NCBI GenBank assembly: GCA_016235125.1
Contig: JACRLZ010000001.1
Coordinates: 174,645 to 238,644, forward strand
Length of the DNA stretch: 64,000 bases
Reading direction: 5' to 3'
Source: Sphingobacteriales bacterium
GTDB taxonomy: Bacteria > Bacteroidota > Bacteroidia > Chitinophagales > Chitinophagaceae
Below the pieces are notes generated by a model. That model saw nothing but the letters and a program-made list of their open reading frames with translations. It did not search any database and had not been told where the DNA came from. Made by a program: the position numbers and the translations under genes. This document shows, in pieces, positions 1 to 8,867 of the stretch; position 1 is the stretch's first letter, and each line of letters opens with the position of its first letter.

Positions 1-3000
1 CCGGTAATTTTTCTTTTTACCGGAGTCACATATGCACAGAAAGATACTGCTGCGCCAAAAAAGAATGTGCTGACCAATATTTTAAACAGGGTGCTTAATC
101 CAACCAAGGACACAGTAAAGCCAAAGGAAACCAATCCTAACAAAGAAGTAAGTCCCAGTAACAATCCTAACAGGGTAAGTGATGCAAACAAAGACACTGT
201 CAGGCCCATAAATCCAAATATCAAAGATGTAAATGTAAATCCGAATGTTTTTAATAACCAGATCGGGATACAGATAAGATATCCGGATACTCTTAAAATT
301 GGCGCTTACTCTATCGTAGTTGAATCCTATGATAAAGGAGGGGAATGGAGCCAGATTTCCAACAGCTATATTCATCTTAATGGTATTGGCAGGGTAAAAT
401 TTAACTGTCCTTCTGTTTTTACTGTATCGCCCGGCATATGGAAAAATGCTGTGATGAAGCCCGTTAAGCTGACAGTAGTTGACAAATTATTCCCCAGAGA
501 AAATGAAATCAGTACAAAGGATGCTGCTTCATTGGGACTGAATACACAACCCGGTGCAGAAGTGGAACTGGAAATGCCACACTACAATAACCGGGCTATT
601 GATATGTCAAAATATATCACTGACATAAAAGCTACTAAAACTCCCGAAGGCACACGGGTAAGGTTTTATGATCTGTCTGTATCTGTAGTAAAAGCAGGCG
701 CCACATCGGGGACAGTTACCTCCGGTATTGCCAGGTATCCATCGGAAGTTCCTATACCAACTCCTCCTTTTACACTCAGCCCATCTCCCGGCTTTACACT
801 TGAAGTAAGCGCTGTTGAATTTTCGCCGGGACTGAATCCTCTGGTTACTGCCAATCTCTTGCTTCCTGTTTCCATTACTCAAAACAGCGCCTGTGCCAGG
901 GGAAGTCTCGATCTGGGCAGTTTCCGTATTTCTCCTACCTGCGAATTTTATAAAGAACTGCCCGGAGATAACTATGGTGTATTTGGTATTGGAAACACTA
1001 CACTTGCTATTGGAGGCAGAGGCTATGTAGTTGATTTTAGTTCATCACAAACCTACGGCCCTTCCGGAAAACCTTCGTCATGGAAAGGAGTGGTTTTAAT
1101 GCAGGGAGAATCAAGCGGGTCTCCCTCCGGAACAGTTATTTCCAACATCGGTTACATGCAGGCCGATTATACTTTCACAAATGGTATCATTGAAAGCAGC
1201 GGTTTGACGGCCACTTTCCGAAATATTGCTCCTTATAATTATGGCGCAGCACAACCCTATGGCTATGTTATTGATTTCAGTAATGCTATGGTAAATGTTG
1301 CATCAAGCCAGGTATCAGGAGGCTCTATTAATCCCGCAAAAATTATATTGCCAAAAACAGCTGTAAGGCAATCTGACAACACTGAAGTAGTATTAACAGA
1401 CGCTAACCTCACCATCAAGCCTTCCATGGATTTGATCGGATATTCTCTCATTCGTCCTGATGTAAATGTGTATTGGGGTGATTTGATAGCTGCAGGCGGC
1501 GGTGACAGAAAATCATTTGGCGTGGAAAACATGGATAGAATGGCATGGCTTTTCTTTTCAGCACAGCCTTTGCCAATGTTCAATCCAACCACCATAAGCG
1601 GAAAAAAATTCTTTGCTCCTTTTGGTTCAATCAATGCCTCTGTAGTGGAAGCAAACTTTATGCAGGGCGCCACTTTTGGAAATTTTGGAATACTTGTTGT
1701 AAACACCCCAAATATTCCGGCTTCATGGGATCCAGATAATCCAAAAATACCTGCCACCAGCGCCCCGGTATGGTTCAGATTAAGTAAAAAAGATTTTACC
1801 TGGATGAACGTAGTTACTGAAGGGGTTCATTGCAGCATCAAAGGAGATATAATGGAATCACCCGGCCTGGAATTGGGCGACCCTTCAAAACCTTTGTATG
1901 TAGGTATTGATCCCTTCAAAACATTGACGATGCATCCCGATCGTCAAAAAACCACCAAACCTTTCAGCAGTATTTTATTGCAGTGTGTGGAAAGTGCCGT
2001 CATCACCTGTGATTTCCGTTCTCATATCCAATTACCCGCTCCTGTTGCTGATGTTTATTCTTTTAAAGAAATGGTATTTACTTCCACCTCGAATAATGCT
2101 GGTGGCAAACTTGAACTGAAACCCGGAGATTCATTGGCATATTGGGGATTACAGTTGGTTCCCAAACCCGGCTTCAGCAATGCCGGATTGGTGAGTGTGA
2201 AAACAGGGCAAATAATTTTAACGGCAGCAGGTCTTGCGGAGAAAAGACATTTTGCCCAACCCTTCTGGCTAACATGGGGTGAGATGCTGGCTAACGGAAG
2301 TATGGGAAGATTATTCTTTGATTACAATTCCGCAGGACAACAATTTGATAAGTTCAATTACATACACAATGCAGTTGCGCTATCGGACTATAATCCTGCA
2401 AGTAATGGTTTTCTCCGGGTTGGCGGTACTGCATTCTTCCCCTTCTTTGGTGGCGATTACCTGCATATTATAGATACTTACACACCGGCGATGAGCGGTT
2501 CCCCATTTGATGGCAGAACGATCACTTTAAGCAGTTCATCAACCGGTTCATTCCTGCCGTCCGATTTAACCATTGGCGGAAACTGGTCTGATGGGTTGGG
2601 TATTTTCAATTTTACAATCGGCTATGCTGCTGCTGCACAAGATGGATTTCTCGGCACCGGCACAAGTGCTTTAAGAAATCTCCTTGGAGGTGATATTGGA
2701 TCAACTCTTGACATGAACAGCCGCGGCACCTGTATCCGCATTGGTTCCAATCTTATGGATATGCGTTCTGTTTCATTGGGGCCAATAGCCAATGTTTCGC
2801 AGATAACAAGGATATGGGGTTGTGTGTGCATTATAAATGATGGAATAGAAAACTTAGTAATAGGTGGCGAGGTTACCAGTTCCGCCAGTTACAGCGTTGC
2901 AGCAAGAGTGGGATCTTATCTCTCCGCTATTTTACAAGTCAATCCTTCCTTAGCAAGAATAACAATTGATGGCGAGGCCACTATGTCAGTCGCTTTATCA

Positions 3001-3726
3001 CTTGATGCAGTTGTCAATGGACATATGCAACTCACAGTAAACTTTGCTCAGGGATTTCTGGAAGGTGAAGTTGCTGGTAAAATACGCCTTGCCGGAGGAA
3101 GCCCGTTAGCGGCGAGTGGTTCGCTTCAGGCCGAAGGGCAATTGAACTGGCACCTGGGTATTGATTTTGTTGAACTCCAGGGAATGGTTGCACTACGTAT
3201 GATGGCATCAGCAGGAATTCCCGGTTTAGGTGTAGGAGCCGGTACGGGAGTAGGCGCTGCATTTTATATTGGCAAAGGGGCGCCGAAAAGCCGTGCATGG
3301 GTATTGATGGGTGGAGATCCAAGATTTAGTTTGAATATGACTCCTCTACCCGATCTACTTACTGGAGTTTATGGTTCGTTGCATGTTGAACAGGGGATTA
3401 ATATTGCTATTATTTCCGGTGGTTATGAGCTTACAGTTGGTATGGGAGCTTTTATGCTTGAACCTCCTGGGGCTGCTTCATTAGGCGCTTTTTCTCCGGG
3501 CATCGGCCTTCCTTATATAGTAGGAAATCTTGGAGGCAGAATACATGGAGAAATTTTGGGAGGATTAGTTTCAGCCGGGGCCTGGTTCAATCTTTCTATA
3601 ATAGGTCCTGTTCCATTTGGCTTTGAAGGAAGAGTGGGATTGGAAGCATGTGTGCTATGGGTAATATGTGGTTCGGTTGATATAACCATCGGGCTAAATT
3701 CAGCAGAAGGATTTTATATACGATAA
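1..3726 (+). CDS. Giant exported beta-rich protein, 5' end outside window
   Basis: Function not recognised. The reading frame is open from base 1 and the first codons read PVIFLFTGVTYAQKD, the end of a signal peptide with an Ala-Gln cleavage site, so the gene begins left of the window and the GTG at 67 is not the true start. After a low-complexity Asn/Pro/Lys/Thr stretch (roughly the first 70 residues) come more than 1100 residues rich in Gly, Ser, Thr and hydrophobic residues, with predicted beta structure and very few Cys. The last 250 residues alternate small and hydrophobic residues, as in a barrel or beta-solenoid. It is the first gene of a run with the FN3 protein (29-nt gap) and the putative cysteine peptidase. 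Surface localisation is inferred. Confidence 0.85.
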   Translation, partial: PVIFLFTGVTYAQKDTAAPKKNVLTNILNRVLNPTKDTVKPKETNPNKEVSPSNNPNRVSDANKDTVRPINPNIKDVNVNPNVFNNQIGIQIRYPDTLKIGAYSIVVESYDKGGEWSQISNSYIHLNGIGRVKFNCPSVFTVSPGIWKNAVMKPVKLTVVDKLFPRENEISTKDAASLGLNTQPGAEVELEMPHYNNRAIDMSKYITDIKATKTPEGTRVRFYDLSVSVVKAGATSGTVTSGIARYPSEVPIPTPPFTLSPSPGFTLEVSAVEFSPGLNPLVTANLLLPVSITQNSACARGSLDLGSFRISPTCEFYKELPGDNYGVFGIGNTTLAIGGRGYVVDFSSSQTYGPSGKPSSWKGVVLMQGESSGSPSGTVISNIGYMQADYTFTNGIIESSGLTATFRNIAPYNYGAAQPYGYVIDFSNAMVNVASSQVSGGSINPAKIILPKTAVRQSDNTEVVLTDANLTIKPSMDLIGYSLIRPDVNVYWGDLIAAGGGDRKSFGVENMDRMAWLFFSAQPLPMFNPTTISGKKFFAPFGSINASVVEANFMQGATFGNFGILVVNTPNIPASWDPDNPKIPATSAPVWFRLSKKDFTWMNVVTEGVHCSIKGDIMESPGLELGDPSKPLYVGIDPFKTLTMHPDRQKTTKPFSSILLQCVESAVITCDFRSHIQLPAPVADVYSFKEMVFTSTSNNAGGKLELKPGDSLAYWGLQLVPKPGFSNAGLVSVKTGQIILTAAGLAEKRHFAQPFWLTWGEMLANGSMGRLFFDYNSAGQQFDKFNYIHNAVALSDYNPASNGFLRVGGTAFFPFFGGDYLHIIDTYTPAMSGSPFDGRTITLSSSSTGSFLPSDLTIGGNWSDGLGIFNFTIGYAAAAQDGFLGTGTSALRNLLGGDIGSTLDMNSRGTCIRIGSNLMDMRSVSLGPIANVSQITRIWGCVCIINDGIENLVIGGEVTSSASYSVAARVGSYLSAILQVNPSLARITIDGEATMSVALSLDAVVNGHMQLTVNFAQGFLEGEVAGKIRLAGGSPLAASGSLQAEGQLNWHLGIDFVELQGMVALRMMASAGIPGLGVGAGTGVGAAFYIGKGAPKSRAWVLMGGDPRFSLNMTPLPDLLTGVYGSLHVEQGINIAIISGGYELTVGMGAFMLEPPGAASLGAFSPGIGLPYIVGNLGGRIHGEILGGLVSAGAWFNLSIIGPVPFGFEGRVGLEACVLWVICGSVDITIGLNSAEGFYIR

Positions 3727-3755
3727 AAAAATTAGCGGATCATAAAACACATAAC

Positions 3756-6287
3756 ATGACTATCGCAAAAAAAATATTGTTATCAGCAATCATCCTGTTA
3801 GTTTCTGCAATAAATACTAAAGCTCAAAATGCAGTAGCAGTGAGCAGCAATCCCGGGCCGGGTTTGCATATAGCATTGAACTGGGCTCCTTACAGCGGGG
3901 CAGTGAAATACAATATTTACAGAAAAAAAAGTACGGATGTATCATACCCTGGTTCGGCTTTGAATGGAGTCACACCAATTCAGACATTAACGAATTGTGC
4001 AAAGATCAAATCCATTTTGATTACATCCCCTGACTCAACAGAATGGAAAATCATTGCCAAAACATTTGCTACCGGCGGTACTTTATTTAATCCCTGTAAT
4101 ATAAATACACTTAAAACGGATCCCGTAAAATATAAAAAACTACAAGCTCTTTGTAAAGCTTCAATGCCTGTCGCCGTTGCAACCGGCCTTGGATACAGGG
4201 ATAGTACAGTGCTGAATGGCACTGCCTATAAATATAAAATTGTTGCATTGAACGCATCCAATACAGTTCTGGGCAATGTGGTTTTGGACCTGACCGTTAC
4301 TGCCGGCGCATTTGTAGCCCCGCCTGCACCAGCCGGAGTTGTAGCTGAACCCGGTGATGCATTGATACAGGTAAGATGGAATAATGTAACCGGCGCAGCG
4401 GGGTATATTGTTGAAAGAGGCCCTGCTCTGATTGGACCTTTTACCCGTGTAAATGAAAGTTATCTGGTTACTGAAATAAAAAATCATTTGAACGGCGATA
4501 CGCTGATACCGTCTGCACCCGGCATAATTGATTTTAAAAGATATACTGTAATTAACGGAAAAGATTCAACACATCTGGTAAACGGAATTCCGGTTGATGG
4601 CCCAAAAAATAATTCCAGTTATTTCTACCGTGTAAAATCAATTGATCTGTTTAAACGTCCCGGCTCCGCTTCCGCTGTTTTCGGGCCGGCTATTCCAAGA
4701 GACAGTACAGCCCCGTCGACGGTCATTGATATTACTACATCAGCTGAAGATGCAACAGGCCATGTAACGGTTCGCTGGCAGCAGGTAGTAAAAGACAAAA
4801 ATGGTCATTGGGAATATCCGGACAGCAGTGTGAAATATAAACTGTATCGTTTCCCCTCATCTGAAAATCCTGATAGTGTTCCTTCTACCTATCTTGGAGA
4901 AATTGCAACCAAACCGGGATTAAAATCCAGGGATACGGTGGACGCCGACCCGTCTCTTCGTTCCACTTATGGAAATAAAACATGGTGGTATCGTTTCAAA
5001 TCATTCGACCAAAATGGAAATACAAGCCAATGGTCATCGGCTACATCTGTAATCGTAAAAGATATTACTGCTCCCGGCATTGTAAAAAATCTTGTTACCA
5101 AAGGCTTTGAAGACAAGATATCTGTAAAATGGCAGCGCAATCCTGAACCGGATATCGCAAGCTATATGGTGTATCGCAGTCTTTGCCATTTGGGTTCATG
5201 GGTTGATTGCAGCAGGCAAAAAGATTGCCGGGAATGGCAGACCTATGATCCTGGTAAACTGGACCCAAAAGATGATACACAAACTCCGGGAAGAGACAAT
5301 CCTTCATCAGCCGGAGCAACTACTGCACCGACAGGTACAAAACTTCCTTGTCCATGCAGTGGACCATTCGTATTTCTGGGAGAAATCACAAAAGATTCTG
5401 TTGACCGTGCTGTAGCAAGAGGAAATTTTTTCTTTGATGATAAAACTATACCTGCCGGTTCGCCGCTTTGTTATGCTTATTGGATAAAGGCAAAAGATTC
5501 TTCCGGTAATCAAAGTGGTTCATTCCCCATACCATCCCCTGCTGAACAAGTGCAGATAAAATGCGAAAGACTGAGGGATCTGACTCCTCCTGAACATGCA
5601 ATAATCTCTGGCTTATTTGCCCAGGCAGAACAAATAAAAGTGGAGTGGATTGGCCCGCCGACGCAAGATACAAGAGCCTATCATGTGTACCGTGCTGAAG
5701 GAACTAATCCGGCAGTAGAGCCGGTTTCAGGCGCCTATTCATGGGTGGGTGGAATGACGGTTGAATTGCCGCCAACAATGCCGGTTGTATTAGTAAGCCC
5801 CTATGTTCCTCCGGGAATGGCAACCTGTGATAAAATTTCTGTGCAGGCCACACCGTGGATGAGCCAGGGATATTTTGAAGATAAACATATTCAACCCAAA
5901 CTGACATACTGGTATAAAGTGGTAGGGATAGATTATGATGGTAATGAAACGCCGCTTGATAGGGCTGCTGCCATCAGCACTTTTAGTTTTTCAAGAAAAG
6001 CGCCTGACGCACCAAGCATAACTGGTACAGGTGTGCAGCCCGATCCCTGTGCAGCAGTTATTAAATGGTCTCCTGCATTTGATGCATCAAAACATATTGG
6101 CTTTATTGTTTATCGCAGCAATAGTGCAGCCGGTCCATTCATACCGATTGTGCCCAGCCCATTGGCAGGTAATGATTATGTAGATACCAATGTGGTAAAA
6201 GGGCAAACTTACTGGTATGCCGTCGCAGTGTTGATGAGGAACGGACGTTTATCGGCTTTGTCAACCGCAAAAAGCATAACACCGTAA
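3756..6287 (+). CDS. Secreted fibronectin type III repeat protein
   Basis: 843 residues with a clear signal peptide (MTIAKKILLSAIILLVSAINTKAQ). At least five FN3-like modules follow, each with the typical pattern of a Pro-rich entry, a V-x-W strand and a Y-x-V/I-Y-R strand. Examples are IQVRWNNV near residue 205, VTVRWQQV near 340, ISVKWQRN near 455, IKVEWIGP near 630 and AVIKWSP near 765. A Cys-rich insert (CPCSGP) lies between the third and fourth modules. FN3 modules usually act as spacers or binding modules in extracellular proteins. No catalytic domain or T9SS sorting domain is evident. It is the middle gene of a three-gene operon, so a role as scaffold or partner for the giant protein and the peptidase-like protein is inferred. 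Confidence 0.85.
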   Translation: MTIAKKILLSAIILLVSAINTKAQNAVAVSSNPGPGLHIALNWAPYSGAVKYNIYRKKSTDVSYPGSALNGVTPIQTLTNCAKIKSILITSPDSTEWKIIAKTFATGGTLFNPCNINTLKTDPVKYKKLQALCKASMPVAVATGLGYRDSTVLNGTAYKYKIVALNASNTVLGNVVLDLTVTAGAFVAPPAPAGVVAEPGDALIQVRWNNVTGAAGYIVERGPALIGPFTRVNESYLVTEIKNHLNGDTLIPSAPGIIDFKRYTVINGKDSTHLVNGIPVDGPKNNSSYFYRVKSIDLFKRPGSASAVFGPAIPRDSTAPSTVIDITTSAEDATGHVTVRWQQVVKDKNGHWEYPDSSVKYKLYRFPSSENPDSVPSTYLGEIATKPGLKSRDTVDADPSLRSTYGNKTWWYRFKSFDQNGNTSQWSSATSVIVKDITAPGIVKNLVTKGFEDKISVKWQRNPEPDIASYMVYRSLCHLGSWVDCSRQKDCREWQTYDPGKLDPKDDTQTPGRDNPSSAGATTAPTGTKLPCPCSGPFVFLGEITKDSVDRAVARGNFFFDDKTIPAGSPLCYAYWIKAKDSSGNQSGSFPIPSPAEQVQIKCERLRDLTPPEHAIISGLFAQAEQIKVEWIGPPTQDTRAYHVYRAEGTNPAVEPVSGAYSWVGGMTVELPPTMPVVLVSPYVPPGMATCDKISVQATPWMSQGYFEDKHIQPKLTYWYKVVGIDYDGNETPLDRAAAISTFSFSRKAPDAPSITGTGVQPDPCAAVIKWSPAFDASKHIGFIVYRSNSAAGPFIPIVPSPLAGNDYVDTNVVKGQTYWYAVAVLMRNGRLSALSTAKSITP

Positions 6288-6334
6288 TTAAATGTTGAAA
6301 CAAAAAAATATATCACTTCAATAAAATAATTGCA

Positions 6335-7585
6335 ATGAAAATCAAGCATCTTATTCTTATTGCTTTATCTGTGGTTCTATTACATACCCAAAACAATGCG
6401 CAGGATACCAATTGGGTAAAAAAGAACACCTGGTATTTCGACAATTTTGTCAGAGATACATTGCCATGGTCCATATTCAGGGAAAATTATATCGGTGTGG
6501 CCCCTGCACCTGCGGCAGATTTTGACCAGCTTTTTTATACTTATTTATTCCGAACCGAACTGGCAGGTAAAGGCCATTGCTATGGCATGGATGTGATGGA
6601 ATTGCTGATGATGAAAAATGGAGGTCATCTTGGCTATTGTCATCCTCCCTATATTTATACAGGTTGTTATGACAACTGCAGTCCCGGAACTGTTGATTCC
6701 ATAGGGCCAACAGATCTGACATTAAGAACGGCTTTAGAAATGGTTCATGGCTTCCAGATCAATCATGGTTTTCTTTCTTATCTACTCGACATAATTGCAA
6801 TAAATAAACAGTTGGACGGTCGGTATGCATACCAACAGGTAAATTATCACATGGCAAAAAGTGATTTCCCTATTATGAGTATCAGCAAAGGACTTTCGCC
6901 TACCGATGGGGCACATGTAGTAGTACCTTATTTCACAGAAGACCTTGGGGCGACCAAGAAAATTTATGTTTACGACCCTAACCGGAGTTTTTACAAACCT
7001 GGTTCGGATGGCAAGGAGTGGTATAAAAGCAGAAATAATTTTATTGAAATTAATTCGGCGTCCGGCGCATGGAAATTCAGTTGGTGCTGCGATGGTACTT
7101 TTTGGCCGAGTAACCCCGGGATCGGTGGCAATATACTTTGTATTCCTCTTTCCGTAGCAGGAAGAAAAGACAGACTTCCCCAATCCTTACTGGCAGATGG
7201 AGCTTACGCTATAAATACTATTTTTATTTGGGGAAATGTAAAAGTGAACCAGATATCTGACTTCACTGCAGTAAAGAAATACCTGAATGAAGATGGAACA
7301 AACATCGAACCTTCTGAAGAAAAAAGATTGAATAATATTATACCGTTTATCCCGATGGACGGAGGCCTGCCCTCAAAAGGAACCGGGAAAACCAATGCTT
7401 ATTTTTTCCGTGGCAGCGAACCGGTAAGACTTAGCTACAAAGCTTATGGCGAGTATAAAATCGGAATGATATTTAATGGAAAATATTATGAAATAAAAGG
7501 AACGGGCAAAGGAGAACTTCAAAATTTTTCTGCCGATGAGAAATTATTGAATAACTCTGTTAAGTCAACTGGTTCGGCAAACTGA
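6335..7585 (+). CDS. Secreted papain-like cysteine peptidase-like protein
   Basis: 416 residues with a signal peptide (about 1-22, ending NNAQ). The residues fit a papain-fold triad: Cys82 in KGHCYGMDVMELL at a helix start, His194 in GAHVVVPY, and Asp214/Asn216 in IYVYDPN. The HCYGM ... HVVxY ... VYDPN pattern occurs in secreted C39/papain-like domains of bacteria, so a cysteine peptidase or transglutaminase-like activity is inferred, not shown. The Cys-rich segment at 96-115 (GYCHPPYIYTGCYDNC) may be a disulfide-bonded loop. The last ~130 residues have beta character and could be a binding domain. It is the third gene of the operon, 47 nt after the FN3 gene. Confidence 0.8.
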   Translation: MKIKHLILIALSVVLLHTQNNAQDTNWVKKNTWYFDNFVRDTLPWSIFRENYIGVAPAPAADFDQLFYTYLFRTELAGKGHCYGMDVMELLMMKNGGHLGYCHPPYIYTGCYDNCSPGTVDSIGPTDLTLRTALEMVHGFQINHGFLSYLLDIIAINKQLDGRYAYQQVNYHMAKSDFPIMSISKGLSPTDGAHVVVPYFTEDLGATKKIYVYDPNRSFYKPGSDGKEWYKSRNNFIEINSASGAWKFSWCCDGTFWPSNPGIGGNILCIPLSVAGRKDRLPQSLLADGAYAINTIFIWGNVKVNQISDFTAVKKYLNEDGTNIEPSEEKRLNNIIPFIPMDGGLPSKGTGKTNAYFFRGSEPVRLSYKAYGEYKIGMIFNGKYYEIKGTGKGELQNFSADEKLLNNSVKSTGSAN

Positions 7586-7603
7586 TAAATAATATTACTT
7601 TCG
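7573..7603 (+). promoter_or_regulatory. Candidate promoter for queA
   Basis: The -7 box TACTTTCG at 7596-7603 fits TAnnTTYG, the Bacteroidota pattern with C for T. A TTCG at 7573-7576 sits 19 nt upstream, where the -33 element would be. The predicted transcript start is near 7608, leaving a leader of about 27 nt. Confidence 0.45.
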
Positions 7604-7634
7604 CTGTTCAATCAATACAACAGTCAGTTGTGTT

Positions 7635-8867
7635 ATGACAGACCCAAGAAGTTTATCCATACAGGATTTCTCCTACTCTCTTCCCGAAGAAAGAATCGCC
7701 AAATACCCATTGGCAGAAAGAGATGCTTCCAAACTCCTTATTTACAAAGATGGTTTGATAACTGAAGATATTTACCGGAACTTATCATCTCATATTCCTG
7801 AAAACTCTTTACTGATCTTCAACAATTCCAAAGTTGTGGAAGCAAGGCTGCTTTTTCAAAAACCAACCGGCGGTGTAATTGAAATCTTTTGCCTGGAACC
7901 CCATGAACGGTACGCCGATATTACAACTGCCATGCTGCAAAAAGAAAAAATATTGTGGCAATGCCTGGTTGGCGGTGCCTCTAAATGGAAACCCGGGCAA
8001 ATATTGGAAAAGAAAATAAAAAAACAGGGCGAAGAGATAATACTGAAAGCAAAATATATTGACAAACAAGCTGGTTCTTTTATCATTGAGCTTTCCTGGT
8101 CTGATGCTGACCTGAGTTTTGCCGAAATGCTCCATCATGCAGGAGCAATTCCTCTCCCGCCTTATATAAAAAGAGTTCCCGAAGAATCGGATAAAGAAAG
8201 ATATCAGACCGTGTATGCTCATACTGACGGCTCAGTAGCAGCGCCTACAGCCGGGCTTCATTTTAATGATAAAATTTTTGGTGCCCTGAAAAATAAAAAT
8301 ATTCAAAATGATTTTGTAACCCTTCATGTTGGCGCCGGCACTTTCCAACCGGTAAAAGCAGAAACCATGCTGGATCATGATATGCATACTGAATGGATGG
8401 ATGTTTCAAGATCAACGATTGAAAATATTTTGAATAACCTTGACAATAATATAATAGCCATTGGCACCACTTCTTTACGAACAATTGAGAGTTTGTATTG
8501 GATGGGAGTAAAAAGTCTTGAGTCTATAGTCGTTAGTCATGAGTCAATGCAGCTTTTGCAATGGGAAGCTTATGATCTGGCAAAAAGGAATATTGCCGTG
8601 AAAGATGCTCTGATATCATTGCTGAAATGGATGAATAAAACCAAGCTGGAACGGTTGATATCTAAAACCCAGATACTGATTGTACCGGGCTATGAATTTA
8701 AAATAGTAAAAGGGTTAATAACCAATTTCCATCAGCCTCAATCAACATTGCTGTTACTTGTTGCCGCTTTTATTGGCAGCGGCTGGAAGAATGTGTATGA
8801 CCATGCTTTAAAAAATAAATTCCGTTTTCTCAGTTATGGTGATGGAAGTTTGCTTTGGAAAAGCTAA
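7635..8867 (+). CDS. queA: S-adenosylmethionine:tRNA ribosyltransferase-isomerase
   Basis: QueA transfers and isomerises the ribosyl part of SAM onto 7-aminomethyl-7-deazaguanine in tRNA, giving epoxyqueuosine, the penultimate step of queuosine synthesis. The cytosolic 410-residue protein shows the family signatures LPEERIAKYP at the N terminus, LLIFNNSKVVEARL, HVGAGTFQPV, GTTSLRTIESL and, near the C terminus, LITNFHQPQSTLLLLVAAF and RFLSYGDGSLLW. Within it, 8514-8548 is a 7-bp periodic repeat (AGTCNNN five times) that encodes the stretch after GVK; see findings. The stop overlaps the stop of the convergent sensor kinase gene by 4 nt. Confidence 0.97.
   Translation: MTDPRSLSIQDFSYSLPEERIAKYPLAERDASKLLIYKDGLITEDIYRNLSSHIPENSLLIFNNSKVVEARLLFQKPTGGVIEIFCLEPHERYADITTAMLQKEKILWQCLVGGASKWKPGQILEKKIKKQGEEIILKAKYIDKQAGSFIIELSWSDADLSFAEMLHHAGAIPLPPYIKRVPEESDKERYQTVYAHTDGSVAAPTAGLHFNDKIFGALKNKNIQNDFVTLHVGAGTFQPVKAETMLDHDMHTEWMDVSRSTIENILNNLDNNIIAIGTTSLRTIESLYWMGVKSLESIVVSHESMQLLQWEAYDLAKRNIAVKDALISLLKWMNKTKLERLISKTQILIVPGYEFKIVKGLITNFHQPQSTLLLLVAAFIGSGWKNVYDHALKNKFRFLSYGDGSLLWKS
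8514..8548 (+). repeat. Five tandem AGTCNNN heptamers inside queA
   Basis: AGTC recurs exactly every 7 bases at 8514, 8521, 8528, 8535 and 8542. The array is translated as part of QueA between the conserved GTTSLRTIESLYW block and LLQWEAYDL. It resembles the 7-bp periodic intergenic arrays at 17972-18053 and 55193-55261. Confidence 0.8.

Noticed and set aside
1263..1757. 164-residue reverse-strand frame in the giant exported gene
   Set aside because: Opposite-strand shadow; no signal peptide or domain, and it lies wholly inside a convincing long gene.
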